Assembly: GCF_040869045.1 (NCBI RefSeq)
Contig: NC_090319.1
Coordinates: 284,739,693 to 284,803,692 of the forward strand
Source of the DNA: Eurosta solidaginis
Taxonomy: Eukaryota > Arthropoda > Insecta > Diptera > Tephritidae
Length of the DNA: 64,000 nucleotides
Direction: 5' to 3'
Part shown: in pieces, positions 32,651 through 45,043 of the stretch
Position numbering within the stretch: the first letter of the stretch is position 1
Layout of the letters: each line of letters opens with the position of its first letter
The notes under the pieces: generated by a model
What the model was told of the DNA's origin: nothing
What the model saw: the letters and a program-made list of their open reading frames with translations, nothing else
Databases searched by the model: none
Position numbers and translations under genes: made by a program

Positions 32651-34110
32651 ACAAGTAAGGAAGGCTAAGTTCGGGTGTAACCGAACATTACATACTCAGC
32701 TGAGAGCTTTGGAGACAAAATAAGGGAAAATCACCATGTAGAAAAATTAACCTAGGGTAACCCTGGAATGTGTTTGTATGACATGGGTATCAAATGGAAG
32801 GTATTAAAGAGTATCTTAGAAGGGAGTGGGCCGTAGTTGTACAGGTGGACTCCTTTTCGAGATATCGCCATAAAGGTGGACCAGGGGTGCCCCAGGTGGT
32901 AATGTGTATTTTAAATGGGAGTGGACCTTAGTTCTATAGGTGGACGCCTTTTCGAGATATCGCCATAGACCAGGGATGCCTCTATAATGTGGTTGTACGA
33001 TATGGGTATCAAATTCAAGGTACTAATGAGGGTTTTAAAAGGGAGTGGTCCTTAGTAGTATATGTGAAGGCGTTTTCGTGATATCGACCAAAATGTGGAC
33101 CAAGGTGACCCATAATCACCATATTCCATCCCTTTTTTCGTATTTGGTATAGAATTATGGCATTTTTTTCATTTTTCGAAATTTTCGATATCGAAAAAAT
33201 GGGCGTACGGGAACTAAGTTTAGTAAAGATATATCGATTTTTGCTCAAGTTATTTTGTTAACGGCCAAGAGGAAGGGCATACGGTTGACTGTGTATAAAA
33301 ACTAGGAGTGGCTTCAACCGATTTCGCCAATTTTCACAGAAAACAGTTATCGGCCTAGAAGCTATGCCCTTACCAAATTTCACAAGGATTGGTAAATTTT
33401 TGTTCGACTTATGGCATTAAAAGTATTCTAGACAAATTAAATGAAAAAGGGCGGAACCACGCCCATTTTGATATTTTCTTTTATTTTTGTATTTTGTTGC
33501 ACCATTACTGGAGTTGAATGTTGACATAATTTACTTATATACTGTAAAGATATTAAATTTTTTGTTAAAATTTGACTTAAATTTTTTTTTTTTTTTAAGC
33601 GGGCGTGTTCATTATCTGATTTCGCTAATTTTTATTTAGCACACATATATAGTAATAGGGTTAACGTTCCTGCCAAATTTCATCATGACATCTTTAACGA
33701 CTTCCAAATTACGGCTTGCAAAACTTTTCATTTACCTTCTTTTAAAAGTGGGCGGTGCCACGCCCATTGTCCAAAATTTTACTAATTTTCTATTCTGCGT
33801 CATAAGGTCAATCTACCTACCAAGTTTCATCGCTGTATCCGTCTTTGGTAATGAATTATCGCACTTTTTCGGTTTTTCGGAATTTTCGACATCGAAAAAT
33901 AGGGGCGTGGTTATAGTCCGATTTCGTTCATTTTAAATAGCGATCTGAGATGAGTGCCCAGGAACTTACATACCAAATTTCATTAAGATACCTCAAAATT
34001 TACTCAAGTTATCGTGTTAACAGACAGACGGACGGACGGACGGAAGGACATGACTAAATGAATTACTTTTTTCGCCCAGATCAGATGTGAGCTCTGCTCA
34101 GCTGAGTATA
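32651..34110 (+). repeat. DINE-like repeat, copy A
   Basis: It starts ACAAGTAAGGAAGGCTAAG and GTTCGGGTGTAACCGAAC, and ends GCTCTGCTCAGCTGAGTATA. The subterminal ATACTCAGCTGAG at the 5' end and its inverse at the 3' end form an inverted repeat. It has two to three monomers only, then a long middle with GGGCGTGG motifs, then GGAC units (about 34028-34050). No coding frame. Confidence 0.88.
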
Positions 34111-34680
34111 CAAATTACTTTTCAAAATTTTTAAATTGGTGAAACCGAATATAGATTCCTACATCTTTTAGAGAATAATTAAGCGTTTTAAGTCGTTTAC
34201 GAATTGTGAAAAGGCGTTAAACTAAATAACGACTTCGCTGAGATACGGCCTTATTAACAGAATGTCTGGGGTACGTCCTTGTTACCAATACTTTTAAGTT
34301 ACGACCTTTCTATTAGGATGGGTCGATTTTTCTGCATTATTTTAAAAGAACATCAAGTAATTTCTATCTATCACTCTTTTTCCGTTGTCATGTGATATTT
34401 CTTTTACTTTTCTTTGTTCTACTCAATCTGCTCTATTAAATCCTATTCGATCGTTTTCGGTTTCTCTCTCTTTCAGAAAAACCGTATCCCTAACGTATAT
34501 AAATAATGAATACAAAGTCTGAACAGTTTCATTTTGCTGAAAATTTTCAAACTTGGCGAGCGTCTCTGAACTAGTTTCCCCGATACTGAAGCAAAGTTTC
34601 TATAATTAAAATGCAACTCGATCTGAACATAAGCTTGCTTTATACTCTTTCAACTTTAGGAGTTTAGATATATATATAAA
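34111..34680. other. Unassigned spacer between DINE-like copies A and B
   Basis: No repeat shared with its flanks is visible. A TATATAAATAATG box-like sequence near 34497 is unremarkable. Confidence 0.4.
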
Positions 34681-36762
34681 ACAAGTAAGGAAGGCTAAGT
34701 TCGGGTGTAACCGAACATTACATACTCAGCTGAGAGCTGTGGAGACAAAGTAAGGGAAAATCACCATGTTGTAAAAAGAACCTAGGGTAACCCTGGAATG
34801 TGTTTGTATGACATGTGTATCAAATGGAAGGTATTAAAGAGTATTTTAAGAGGAAGTGGGCCATAGTTCTATAGATGGACGCCATTTAGGGATATCGCCA
34901 TAAAGGTGGACCAGGCCTGACTCTAGAATTTGTTTGTACGATATGGGTATCAAATGAAATGCGTTAATGATAATTTTAAAAGGGAGTGGGCCTTAGTTCT
35001 ATAGGTGAACGCCTTTTCGGAATATCGTTATAAAAGTGGACCAGGGTTGACTCTAGAATGCGTTTGTACAATATGGGTATCAAACGAAAGGTGTTAATAA
35101 CTGTTTTAAAAGGGAGTGGGCCTTAGTTCTATGGGTAGACGCCTTTTCGGGATATCGCCATAAACGTGGACCAGGGGTGACTCTAGAATGCGTTTGTACA
35201 ATATGGGTATCAAATGAAAGTTGTTAATGAGTATTTTAAAAGGGCGTGGTCCTTAGGTTTATAGGTGGTCGCCTTTTCGAGATATCGCCATAAAGGTGGA
35301 CCAGGGGTGACTCTAGAATGTTTTTGTACGATATGGGTATCACATTAAAGGTATTAATGAGGGTTTTAAAAGGGAGTGGCCCTTAGTTGTATATGTGAAA
35401 GCGTTTTCGAGATATCGACCAAAATGTGGACCAGGGTGGTCCAGAACATCTTCTGTCGGGTACCGCTAATTTATTTATATATGTAATACCACGAACAGTA
35501 TTCCTTCCAAGATTCCAAGGGCTTTTGATTTCGCCCTGCAGAACTTTTTTCATTTTCTTCTACTTAATATGGTAGGTGCCACAACTATTTTACAAAGTTT
35601 TTTCTAAAGTTATATTTCGCGTCAATAAACCAATCCAATTACCATGTTTCATCCCTCTTTTCGTATTTGGTATAGAATTATGGCATTTTTTTCATTTTTC
35701 GTAATTTTCGATATCGAAAAAGTGGCCGTGATCATAGTCGGATTTCGTTCATTTTTTATTCCAAGATAAAGTGAGTTCAGATAAGTACGTGAACTAAGTT
35801 CAGTAAATATATGTCGATTTTTGCTCAAGTTTTCGTGTTAACGGCCATGCGGAAGGACAGACGGACGACTGTGTATAAAAACTGGGCGTGGCTTCAACCG
35901 ATTTCGCCCGTTTTCACAGAAAACAGTTAACGTCATAATGTCTATGCCCCTACCAAATTTCAAAAGGATTGGTAAATTTTTGTTCGACTTATAGCATTAA
36001 AAGTATCCTAGACAAATTAAATGAAAAAGGGCGGAGCCAGGCCCATTTTGAAAATTTCTTTTATTTTTGTATTTTGTTGCACCATATCATTACTGGAGTT
36101 GAATGTTGACATAATTTACTTATATACTGTAAAGATATTAAATTTTTTGTTATAATTTTACTTTAAAAAAAGTTTTTTTTTAAAGTCGGCGTGGTCCTTC
36201 TCCGATTTTGCTAATTTTTATTTAGCGTATATATAGTAATAGGAGTAACGTTCCTGCCAAATTTCATCATGATATCTTCAACGACTGCCAAATTACAGCT
36301 TGCAAAAGTTTTAAAATACCTTCTTTTAAAAGTGGGCGGTGCCACGCCCATTGTCCAAAATTTTACTAGTTTTCTATTCTTCGTCATAAGTTTAACGCAT
36401 CTATCAAGTTTCGTAGTTTTAGCTTTCTTTGGTAATGAATTATCGCACTTTTTCGGTTTTTCGAAATTTTCGATATCGAAAAAGTGTGCGTGGTTATGGT
36501 CCGATTTCGTTCATTTTAAATAGCGATCTGAGATGAGTGCTTAGGAACCTACATACCAAATTTCATCAATTTACCTCAAAATTTACTCAAGTTATCGTGT
36601 TAACGGACGGACGGACGGACATGGCTCAATCAAATTTTTTTTCGATCCTGATTATTTTGATATATGGAAGTCTATATCTATCTCGATTCCTTTATACCTG
36701 TACAACCAACCGTTATCCAATCAAACTTAATATACTCTGTGAGCTCTGCTCAACTGAGTATA
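34681..36762 (+). repeat. DINE-like repeat, copy B
   Basis: Complete, with the same ends as copy A. The central array has five monomers of about 130 bp (about 34805-35440). The middle region and the GGACGGACGGACGGAC microsatellite (about 36604-36620) follow. Copy C begins only 12 bp after its end. Confidence 0.9.
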
Positions 36763-36774
36763 AATATAAAATAA

Positions 36775-39760
36775 ACAAGTAAGGAAGGCTAAGTTCGGGT
36801 GTAACCGAACATTACATACTCAGTTGAGAGCTGTGGAGACAAAGTAAGGGAAATCACCATGTTGTAAAAGGAACCTAGGGTAACCCTGGAATGTGTTTGT
36901 ATGACATGTGTATCAAATGGAAGGTATTAAAGAGTATTTTAAGAGGAAGTGGGCCATAGATCTATAGATGGACGCCATTTACGGATATCGCCATAAAGGT
37001 GGACCAGGCCTGACTCGAAAATTTGTTTGTACGATATGGGTATCAAATGAAATGTGTTAATGATAATTTTAAAAGGGAGTGGGCCTAAGTTCTATAGGTG
37101 GGCGTCTTTTCGAGATATCGCCATAAAGATGGACCAGGAGTGACTCTAGAATTTGTTTGTACGATATGAGTATCAAATGAAAGGTGTTAATGAGTATTTT
37201 AAGAGGGCGTGGACCTTAGTTCTATATGTGGACGCCTTTTCGAGATATCGCCATAAACGTGGACCAGGGGTGACTGTAGAATTTGTTTGTACTATATGGG
37301 TATCAAATGAAAGGTGTTAATGAGTATTTTAAAAGGGAGTGGGCCTTAGTTCTATAGGTGGACGCCTTTTCGGAATATCGTTATAAAAGTGGACCTGGGT
37401 TGACTTTAGAATGCGTTTGTACAATATGGGTGTCAAACGAAAAGTGTAATAAGTTTTTTAAAAGGGAGTGGGCCTTTGTTCTATGGGTGGACGCCTTTTC
37501 GAGATATCGCCATAAAGGTGGGCCAGGGGTGACTCTAGAACTTTTGTGCACGATATGGGTATCAAATGAAAGGTGTTAGTGAGTATTTTAAAAGGGTGTG
37601 GGCCTTAGTTCTATAGCTGGACGCCTTTTCGAGATATCGCCATAAAGGTGGACCAGGGGTGACTCTAGAATTTGTTTGTACGATATGGGTATCAAATGAA
37701 AGGTGTTAATGAGTATTGTAAAAGGGCGTGGGCCTTAGTTCTATAGGTGGATGCCTTTTCGAGATATCGACATAAAGGTGGACCAGGGGTGACTCTAGAA
37801 TTTGTTTATACGATATGGGTATCAAATGAAAGGTGTTAATGAGTATTTTAAAAGGGAGTGGGCCTTAGTTCTATAGGTGGATGCCTTTTCGAGATAACGC
37901 CATAAAGGTGGGCCAGGGGTGACTCTAGAATTTTTTTGTACGATATGGGTATCAAATGAAAGGTGTTAATGAGTATTGTAAAAGGGCGTGGGCCTTAGTT
38001 CTATAGGTGGATGCCTTTTCGAGATATCGACATAAAGGTGGACCAGGGGTGACTCTAGAATTTGTTTATACGATATGGGTATCAAATGTAAGGTGTTAAT
38101 GAGTATTTTAAAAGGGAGTGGGCCTTAGTTCTATAGGTGGATGCCTTTTCGAGATAACGCCATAAAGGTGGGCCAGGGGTGACTCTAGAATTTTTTTGTA
38201 AGATATGGGTATCAAATAAAAGGTATTAATGAGTACTTTAAAAAGGAGTGGGCCTTAGTTCTATATGTGAACGCCTTTTCGAGATATCGCCATAAACGTG
38301 GACCAGAGGTGAATCTAGAATGTGTTTGTACGATATGGGTATCAAATTAAAGGTATTAATGAGGGTTTTAAAAGGGATGGCCCTTTGTTGTATATGTGAA
38401 GGCGTTTTCGAGATATCTACCAAAACGTGGACCAGGGTGATCCAGAACATCATCTGTCGGGTACCGCTAGTTTATTTATATATGTAATACCACGTACAGT
38501 ATTCCTTCCAAGATTCCAAGGGCTTTTGATTTCGCCCTGCAAAACTTTTTCATTTTCCTCTACTTAATATGGTAGGTGTCACACCCATTTTACCAAGTTT
38601 TTTTCTAAAGTTATATTTTGCGTCAATAGACCAATACAATTACCATGTTTCATCCATTTTTTCATATTTGGTATATAATTATGGCATTTTTTTCATTTTT
38701 CGTAATTTTCGATATCGAAAAAGTGGGCGTGGTCATAGTCGGATTTCGGCCATTTTTTATACCAATACAAAGTGAGTTCAGATAAGTACGTGAACTGAGT
38801 TTAGTAAAGATATATCAATTTTTGCTCAAGTTATCGTGTTAATGGCCGAGCGGAAGGACAGACGGTCGACTGTGTATAAAAACTGGGCGTGGCGTCAACC
38901 GATTTCGCCCTTTTTCACAGAAAATAGTTATCGTCCTAGAAGCTAAGCCTATACCAAATTTCACAAGGATTGGTTAATTTTTGTTCGACTTATGGCATTA
39001 CAAGCATCCTAGACAAATTAAATGAAAAAGGGCGAAGCCACGCCCATTTTAAAATTTTCTTTTATTTTTGTAATTTTTTGCACCATATTATTACTGGAGT
39101 TGAATGTTGGCATAATTTACTTATATGCTGTAAAGATATTAACTTTTCTTTTAAGATTTGAATTAAAAAATTTTTTTTTTAAAAAGTTGGCGTGGTCGTT
39201 CTCCGATTTTGCTAATTTTTATTAAGCAGACATAAAGTAACGTTCCTGCCAAATTTCATCATGATATCTTCAACGACTGCCAAATTACAACTTGCAAAAC
39301 TTCTAAATTACCTTCATTTAAAAGTGGGCGGTGCCACGTCCATTGTCCAAAATTTTACTAGTTTTCTATTCTGCGTCATAAGCTCAACTCACCTACCAAG
39401 TTTCATCGCTTAATGCGTATTTGGTAATGAATTATCGCACTTTTTCGATTTTTCGAAATTTTCGATATCGAAAAAGTGGGCGTGGTTATTGTCCGATATC
39501 GTTCATTTTAAATAGCGATCTGAGGTGAGTTCCCAGGAACCTACGTACCAAATTTCATCAAGATACCTCAAAATTTACTCAAGTTATCGTGTTAACGGAC
39601 ATACGGACGGACGGACGGACGGACATGGCTCAATCGAATTTTTTTTCGATACTGATGATATATGGAAGTCTATATCTATCTCGATTCCTTTATACCTGTA
39701 CAACCAACCGTTATGCAATCAAAGTTAATATACTCTGTGAGCTCTGCTCAACTGAGTATA
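36775..39760 (+). repeat. DINE-like repeat, copy C
   Basis: This is the longest copy (about 3 kb), complete at both ends. Its array has twelve monomers. The microsatellite at about 39600-39624 has five GGAC units. Small proteins predicted here are by-products of the repeat. Confidence 0.9.
36890..38445 (+). repeat. 130-bp central tandem array of copy C, 12 monomers
   Basis: GTATCAAATGAAAGGTGTTA recurs with a 129-130 bp step from 36904 to 38338. Positions 37721-37980 and 37981-38240 are two near-identical 260-bp dimers (GATATCGACAT then GATAACGCCAT variants), a higher-order duplication. Confidence 0.92.
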
Positions 39761-40265
39761 AAAATTCGATCCTCTTCGGCATGAAATTCCTATATTTAAG
39801 AATTACCAAAAATCCCATATAAAAATTGCCCACTAATATTGAAAACACTAATTGCAATGCACAAAAGTTTAATATTTACGAAAAAAGTTAGTTCACCAAC
39901 ACTTCACACATTGAGATTGAACAAATATGTTTACTGATCAGTTATAATAATTTACCAAATGATTAGTTGGAGATTTTAGAAAACATTTTAATCAAAAAGT
40001 AAATTTTATAACATACTCTTGTGAATTGAGTGTATAAATATCGTAAATGCAATAACAATGGCTTCTGAGTTGAAATTTTAACAGCTTTAAATTTGTATAA
40101 ATCTCAATCAAATCATAGCTAAAAACTTTCCAAATGCATTAAGCAATTTTTTTATTAAATCTTGACGTCTCAATTTGCTAGGGTCGTACAAAATAGTTTT
40201 GTATGGCGGAGGGTCTGATGGGCGAATACTGAATTTTTAACAAATCAGCACGAAAACTAAAAATT
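39761..40265. other. Unassigned AT-rich DNA
   Basis: Nothing recognisable. Confidence 0.4.
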
Positions 40266-40566
40266 GTTGTTGTTGTTTTATGGGTAAAGGTTTTGGAGAG
40301 TGTTATCGATGTTGATGGTTCTTTGCCAGATATAGACCTGGTACGTTCCGCTAACAAGCACTATAAAGGTATTAGCCCCACCATCTCGGGGACGATATAA
40401 TGTGATCACATTGAACCTTCTAGGCCATAGCTTCTCCCCATCCCCTAGTTCCATGAGGAAGCTGGGATCTCCAAAACCTCACCTGCTAAAGAAACAAGAC
40501 TCGCACGTGAAAGTGAGGTTTACAATTGGGTTGGGCAATCTATAAATTACCTGGCAGCCCCTTCAT
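40266..40566 (+). repeat. TTGTTG-headed interspersed repeat, longest copy
   Basis: It starts GTTGTTGTTGTTTTATGGG, then GAGTGTTATCGATGTTGATGG, ACCATCTCGGGGACGATATA and CCTAGTTCCATGAGGAAGCT. I recall this type as common in tephritid genomes, but its class is unknown to me (possibly a LINE 3' end). Confidence 0.65.
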
Positions 40567-41832
40567 TTCTGAAATTTTTAATTAAAGTGGCTATTTGCAG
40601 GAAATTATTTCTTTTCGTTCAAACTAAACAGGGCTTTTCAAAAATTTTTATATTGAAAAAAAAAAAATTGTAAATGTTTAAAGAATTTTGATGGTCCCTT
40701 TAATGAATAAATTTTCAATTAAAATTTTTTTCAGTGCTACAATATTTTTGAAAAATTTATTGCTGTCAATTTATTAGTGTAAAATTGAATATCATAACGA
40801 AGTGCCTTGGCTTCATATGGAAGTGCTTTTTCTTTGCACTTTCATATGAAATTCAGGCACATATATATGTGAGGGCATATGGGGTGCTATGAAAATTTTT
40901 TTTATATTCTAAGTGTGAATCTGTATCTGTTCTTATTCTTCAGGGCAGAACAAAAACAAAAGTGCTATAAGTGTATAGGGGTTGAGCAGCTCTGAAAATA
41001 AAGAATTAATTAAAAAAATCCAAAATTTTAGTACTTGTTACCTAAATATTTGGATTCAAACGCCATGGGGTTGTGAACTATGTTCAAAGTACGTACGTAT
41101 TATCGACTAAACATCCCTTTCAAGGTGTTTTGAAAATTACATGGACAATTCACAAGAATGTCATATTCATGTAAAATTTTAATAGTTGAATTGTTTCCAT
41201 CGTTTCCAATAAAAAATTAGATTAAAGCATAGCATATACGGCGAATAGGTGAATTGGGAATTTATCTTCACAATCAAGGTTGCTATGGATCATTCCTGTG
41301 TCGGATTTACATAGAACGCTTCAGCGCTTCGCTTTGCCAGATGAATTTTTAGGTGCGGTATTGCTACACAACTTTTTTGGAACGTAAAACGAAGCGATAA
41401 GTTAACAGATCGTGTCGGGTTCCCGATTGTAGAGCGATACTTCATGTGAGTACTGTATCGATATCGTGTCCCTAACTATTCCATTATTTGCTAGCTAGTT
41501 AGTCGACTAGTTAATTAATCGCACTCAATAATAAACTCATAAAAGCTAATCTTCATTTTCACGTGTGTCCTGTCCGTAGAATCAAGTTTATAAGCAGTCA
41601 AACCTTGCAGCTAGTCATCTTTTTTACGCTTTTTAACGTCGTAACTTCTTTATTTCGTCTTTACTACAGATGAAAGGAAAAAAATTATCGATTTCAAAAT
41701 TACCGACTATCGAAGACGAAAACTTAGGCCAAATTTATATATAAAGGGATTTTGTATTTATCCACTAATCGGTAATTAAAAAACTAGATTTTATATATAA
41801 ATTTTTTTCTTCAACAATCGTGTACGTAAATA
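40567..41832. other. Unassigned AT-rich DNA
   Basis: No gene or terminal repeats seen. About 41690-41780 shows short inverted motifs (CCGACTATCGAAG, CACTAATCGGTAA). Confidence 0.4.
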
Positions 41833-42161
41833 CAAAACGCGATATACCTCCGAGGAGATTTAAGACGATTTCCATTTTACGTCGTGCTCCATTTTAATTT
41901 GGCCTATAAATCGGCGGGATGTAGGTCTCCATGTTGTATATCGGCTACGAACAGCAGTTGCAAGGCAGCAGACGAATTGTTGTTGAGAACGTTTTTGATG
42001 GCAGTATTATGCAAGGAGTGTTTTGCCAAACAATTGCCGAGTGGCGACAACGCTTAAAAAACCGGTTTCTGAATTATTTTAATGTTTCTTTTCCAGGGCC
42101 TTGAACCCAGGGCTTTCGCTGGGGCGAGCTTGCATGATACTACTACACCACGGCGACGGCG
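41833..42161 (-). repeat. tRNA-derived SINE, copy 3 (old)
   Basis: On minus it starts CGCCGTCGCCGTGGTGTAG, has B box GGGTTCAAGGCC, and passes through CTGCCTTGCAACTGCTGTTCG and GGAGCACGACGTAAA to CGGAGGTATATCGCG. It is collinear with copy 2 but strongly diverged. Confidence 0.75.
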
Positions 42162-43740
42162 TGTTCAAGTAAACATATACAACATTCCGTTTCTCCATGA
42201 TACGGCTTAATGTACATTAGACTGGGCTGGTACCCATGTGAAATAAAAAATTGCAAAAATTCGCCCCGAAAACGCGATATCCAGGTCATAAGAAAATGTT
42301 CAAGAAATTTTTTTCTTATCCCTTTCTAAACCAAATTTAAAGTTCTTTTATTTGTAAATATCTATTTTCCTCCTTTATAATTCATTTTCTTTGTAAAACT
42401 GCTTTCGATATGAATTTTGTTTCCACAATTGAAGCATGATTTCTTGGTCATTCTTGAGTGCTTGCAGGCTTAAATTTGAGGGGGCAGCACAGATCTCAAA
42501 AAAATTTGATAAAGAAAAAGGAAAATATAAATTTCCAAATAAAGAGTTTGGCTTACAAGAGGAATATAAAAAATTTCTTGAGCGTTTTTTGTAATCTGGA
42601 TAGAGCGCCTAAGTTTGGGGTTTATGTGGAAAGGATCTTGGTTTGATTTTTCATTTTATTTTTTGCTTGATCCTAACAAATACAGCCGAAACTGTTTTTC
42701 CGTTGTAACTTTGTTGTTTGACATCTGACTTTTAAATTTGATATGTAATATATTCTGTCTTAGATATCTCTATAAGTCCTTTTGATGTCCTTTTGAGCTC
42801 TGCAATCGTTTTCACATCTCGTTTCTTCATAGTTTGGTGAAACGAAAATCATACTTTTAGGAGCTACAACTGGTTTAGTAGACAAACCCCCAGCGGGGTA
42901 GTGGACTTCGAATATATAAATTATGACATCAATTTTAGAAATCAGATGTTAAATAACCAAGTTAAAACACAAAATACGTTTTGGCTGTATTTGCAAGGAT
43001 CAAAAAAAATTTTTTTAGACCTTGTCAACATAATACCGATTTCACACAGAGGGATAATGAAATAATTAGTAAATTTTTCTACATTAAAGCCCTTATTGAA
43101 CTCAATCTTTCATATAAAATACAAATTCCTAATTATCTCATTATTGCTTGATGAAAGCATAATGGAGTCAAAAATTGAGTACGTTTTGCTTGATGGGTTC
43201 GATTTTATTGTCGATGTAACAAATGGCAATCAAAAATAAATTATTTTCAACAATTTACGAAAAATAGAAAAACTCCAAAAAAAAATTTAAAAAAATGTTT
43301 TTGTTGCATTTGTAGTAAAACATAAAATGGCTTTTTCAAAAATAGGCACATATTTTTTCTAAAAGCGTAATATTTTTTTTGAGGCTGCTGACAGATCATG
43401 GCTCAATTACATGGTTGGCTCATCTCGTCAGCTGATTTTATTTTTTTTTTTTCATTTCCCTGGTATAGGGATTGTCAATAGGAGATGGCAAACGCAAAAT
43501 GTAATCAGCACATTGACAATTATTTACTGCCGTGGTGCTCAATTTTTTATAAAAAAACATAGTTTCAAATCACTTTAAGTTATTTTTTTAGTAAACTCGC
43601 ATAATTTATTGCATTATTTTTCCACAACACAGGAAGAATTGCAAATTTGTATGTTTTCTCTCCATTTCATTCGCCTCAAACCAACACGCAAATTGTGACA
43701 ATCTGTGCAAAGATATGTTATTGCTGTAGATATGAGCCAA
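42162..43740. other. Unassigned AT-rich DNA
   Basis: No gene. A roughly 60-bp block at 43047-43105 is shared with the MITE interior at 23975-24030 (AATTAGTAAATTTTTCTACA). Confidence 0.4.
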
Positions 43741-43741
43741 C

Positions 43742-43900
43742 CATATAGTTGCACCATGGTCATAACAAACCGAGATGGTCGGGCTTGGTACCGGAACGTA
43801 CCGGAACTGCATCGGGCGAAGGACCATCAACATCGATAACACTCGCCAAGGCCTTCCGGGAGTGCCCTTATCGCTACAACAACAACAACAACAACATATG
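43742..43900 (-). repeat. TTGTTG-headed interspersed repeat, copy on minus
   Basis: Read on minus: a (TTG)n head at about 43898-43878, then TAGCGATAAGGGCACTCCCG, GTGTTATCGATGTTGATGG and CGTTCCGGTACC. It matches the head of the copy at 40266. A Cys-run frame here comes from the TTG repeat. Confidence 0.7.
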
Positions 43901-45043
43901 ACAGATGTTCTCTGTAGGAAGCAAGTGGCCCTGTGGGAAAAGCAAAACTTAATTATTTCATTAAACAAAATTGTGATTCGATTAACTTTCTGTGTGAAAT
44001 CGGTAGAAGTTTAAAATTTAGGGGCGGAATTTCGACTTTCCACCCAGTACGTGAGTATCGGTTTGTATTCCAATTCGGATTTGGCGCGCTAAACCATTTT
44101 TATAAATTTTTTTTATATTAATTGCACCACACGGAAACCAAAACCAAATCTTCATAGACTTTTACTTTTTTAACTTTTTTATTTAATATTTTTTTTTTTT
44201 CAATTTTACATTCTTCATTAAAATAGTAAAATCATATATTCAAACATAATTCAATATTAAAATAATTTATTTAATATGCAATTTGAAACGATCCATTGTA
44301 AAAAAATGTTTGTGTTTGCCTTTTTTGATAAACGTATTAAGCATTATGTTTAAATTGTTAAATTTTTTTTTCTTTTTTCTTTCTTTGCTTATTCGCGTTA
44401 TCTAAGTAAATAAATTGATAAGCAAAATTTGTTTTCGTATGTTTGTATGTAAAATGGTAAATATTAATTGTGAGCTATATGTATATAAGCATGTAATTAT
44501 TTGCAAGCAAATTACAAACTATTCTGTGCTGTTTGTGTAATTGGATATATGCATAAATATATATGTGTGAGCTGGAAAGCGTGCGTTTGTCTTTCTGTGG
44601 TTCAATTTTTCTTGCGCAATCTTAAATACGTGTAACGCCATATAAAAGCTATATTGATTAATATTCGGTTTATTTGAATCTTTGAAGAATTTATCCAAAA
44701 CATATCTATTTTTCTAAATTTGAAATCCGCAGATATTTAAAGATACATAGCCAAAATGTATCTATGATTTATATGATTTAAATGTCTTTTTCTTTTCTAA
44801 TTATTTATACTTGGGGTAATCACAGTTGGGTGACAAAATTAATATCTGGCATCATTGGCCAGGTATTACACCAGCTTAACGCGTAAGAACTAATACCGCT
44901 ATGTAGATTGTGTTTGTCAACTCGTGAGAAATTGTGATTACCCTTATTGCAGTATGTGCTAATATACATTAAAGCCATAGATAAGCATGCATTTGGGTGC
45001 CATGTTATTGAAAATTAAATCTTCCATGTACAACCAATTAATA
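43901..45043. other. Unassigned AT-rich DNA
   Basis: T-runs and AT-rich simple stretches; nothing recognised. Confidence 0.4.

Noticed and set aside
38238..38453. Repeated 71-aa minus-strand frames in the DINE-like copies (also at 21358 on plus and 46210)
   Set aside because: They come from the monomer sequence. The 130-bp period is not a multiple of three, so frames break at each step, and there is no start or splice context.
43606..43968. 120-aa frame with a Cys run
   Set aside because: The Cys run is the TTG microsatellite of an interspersed repeat read on minus.
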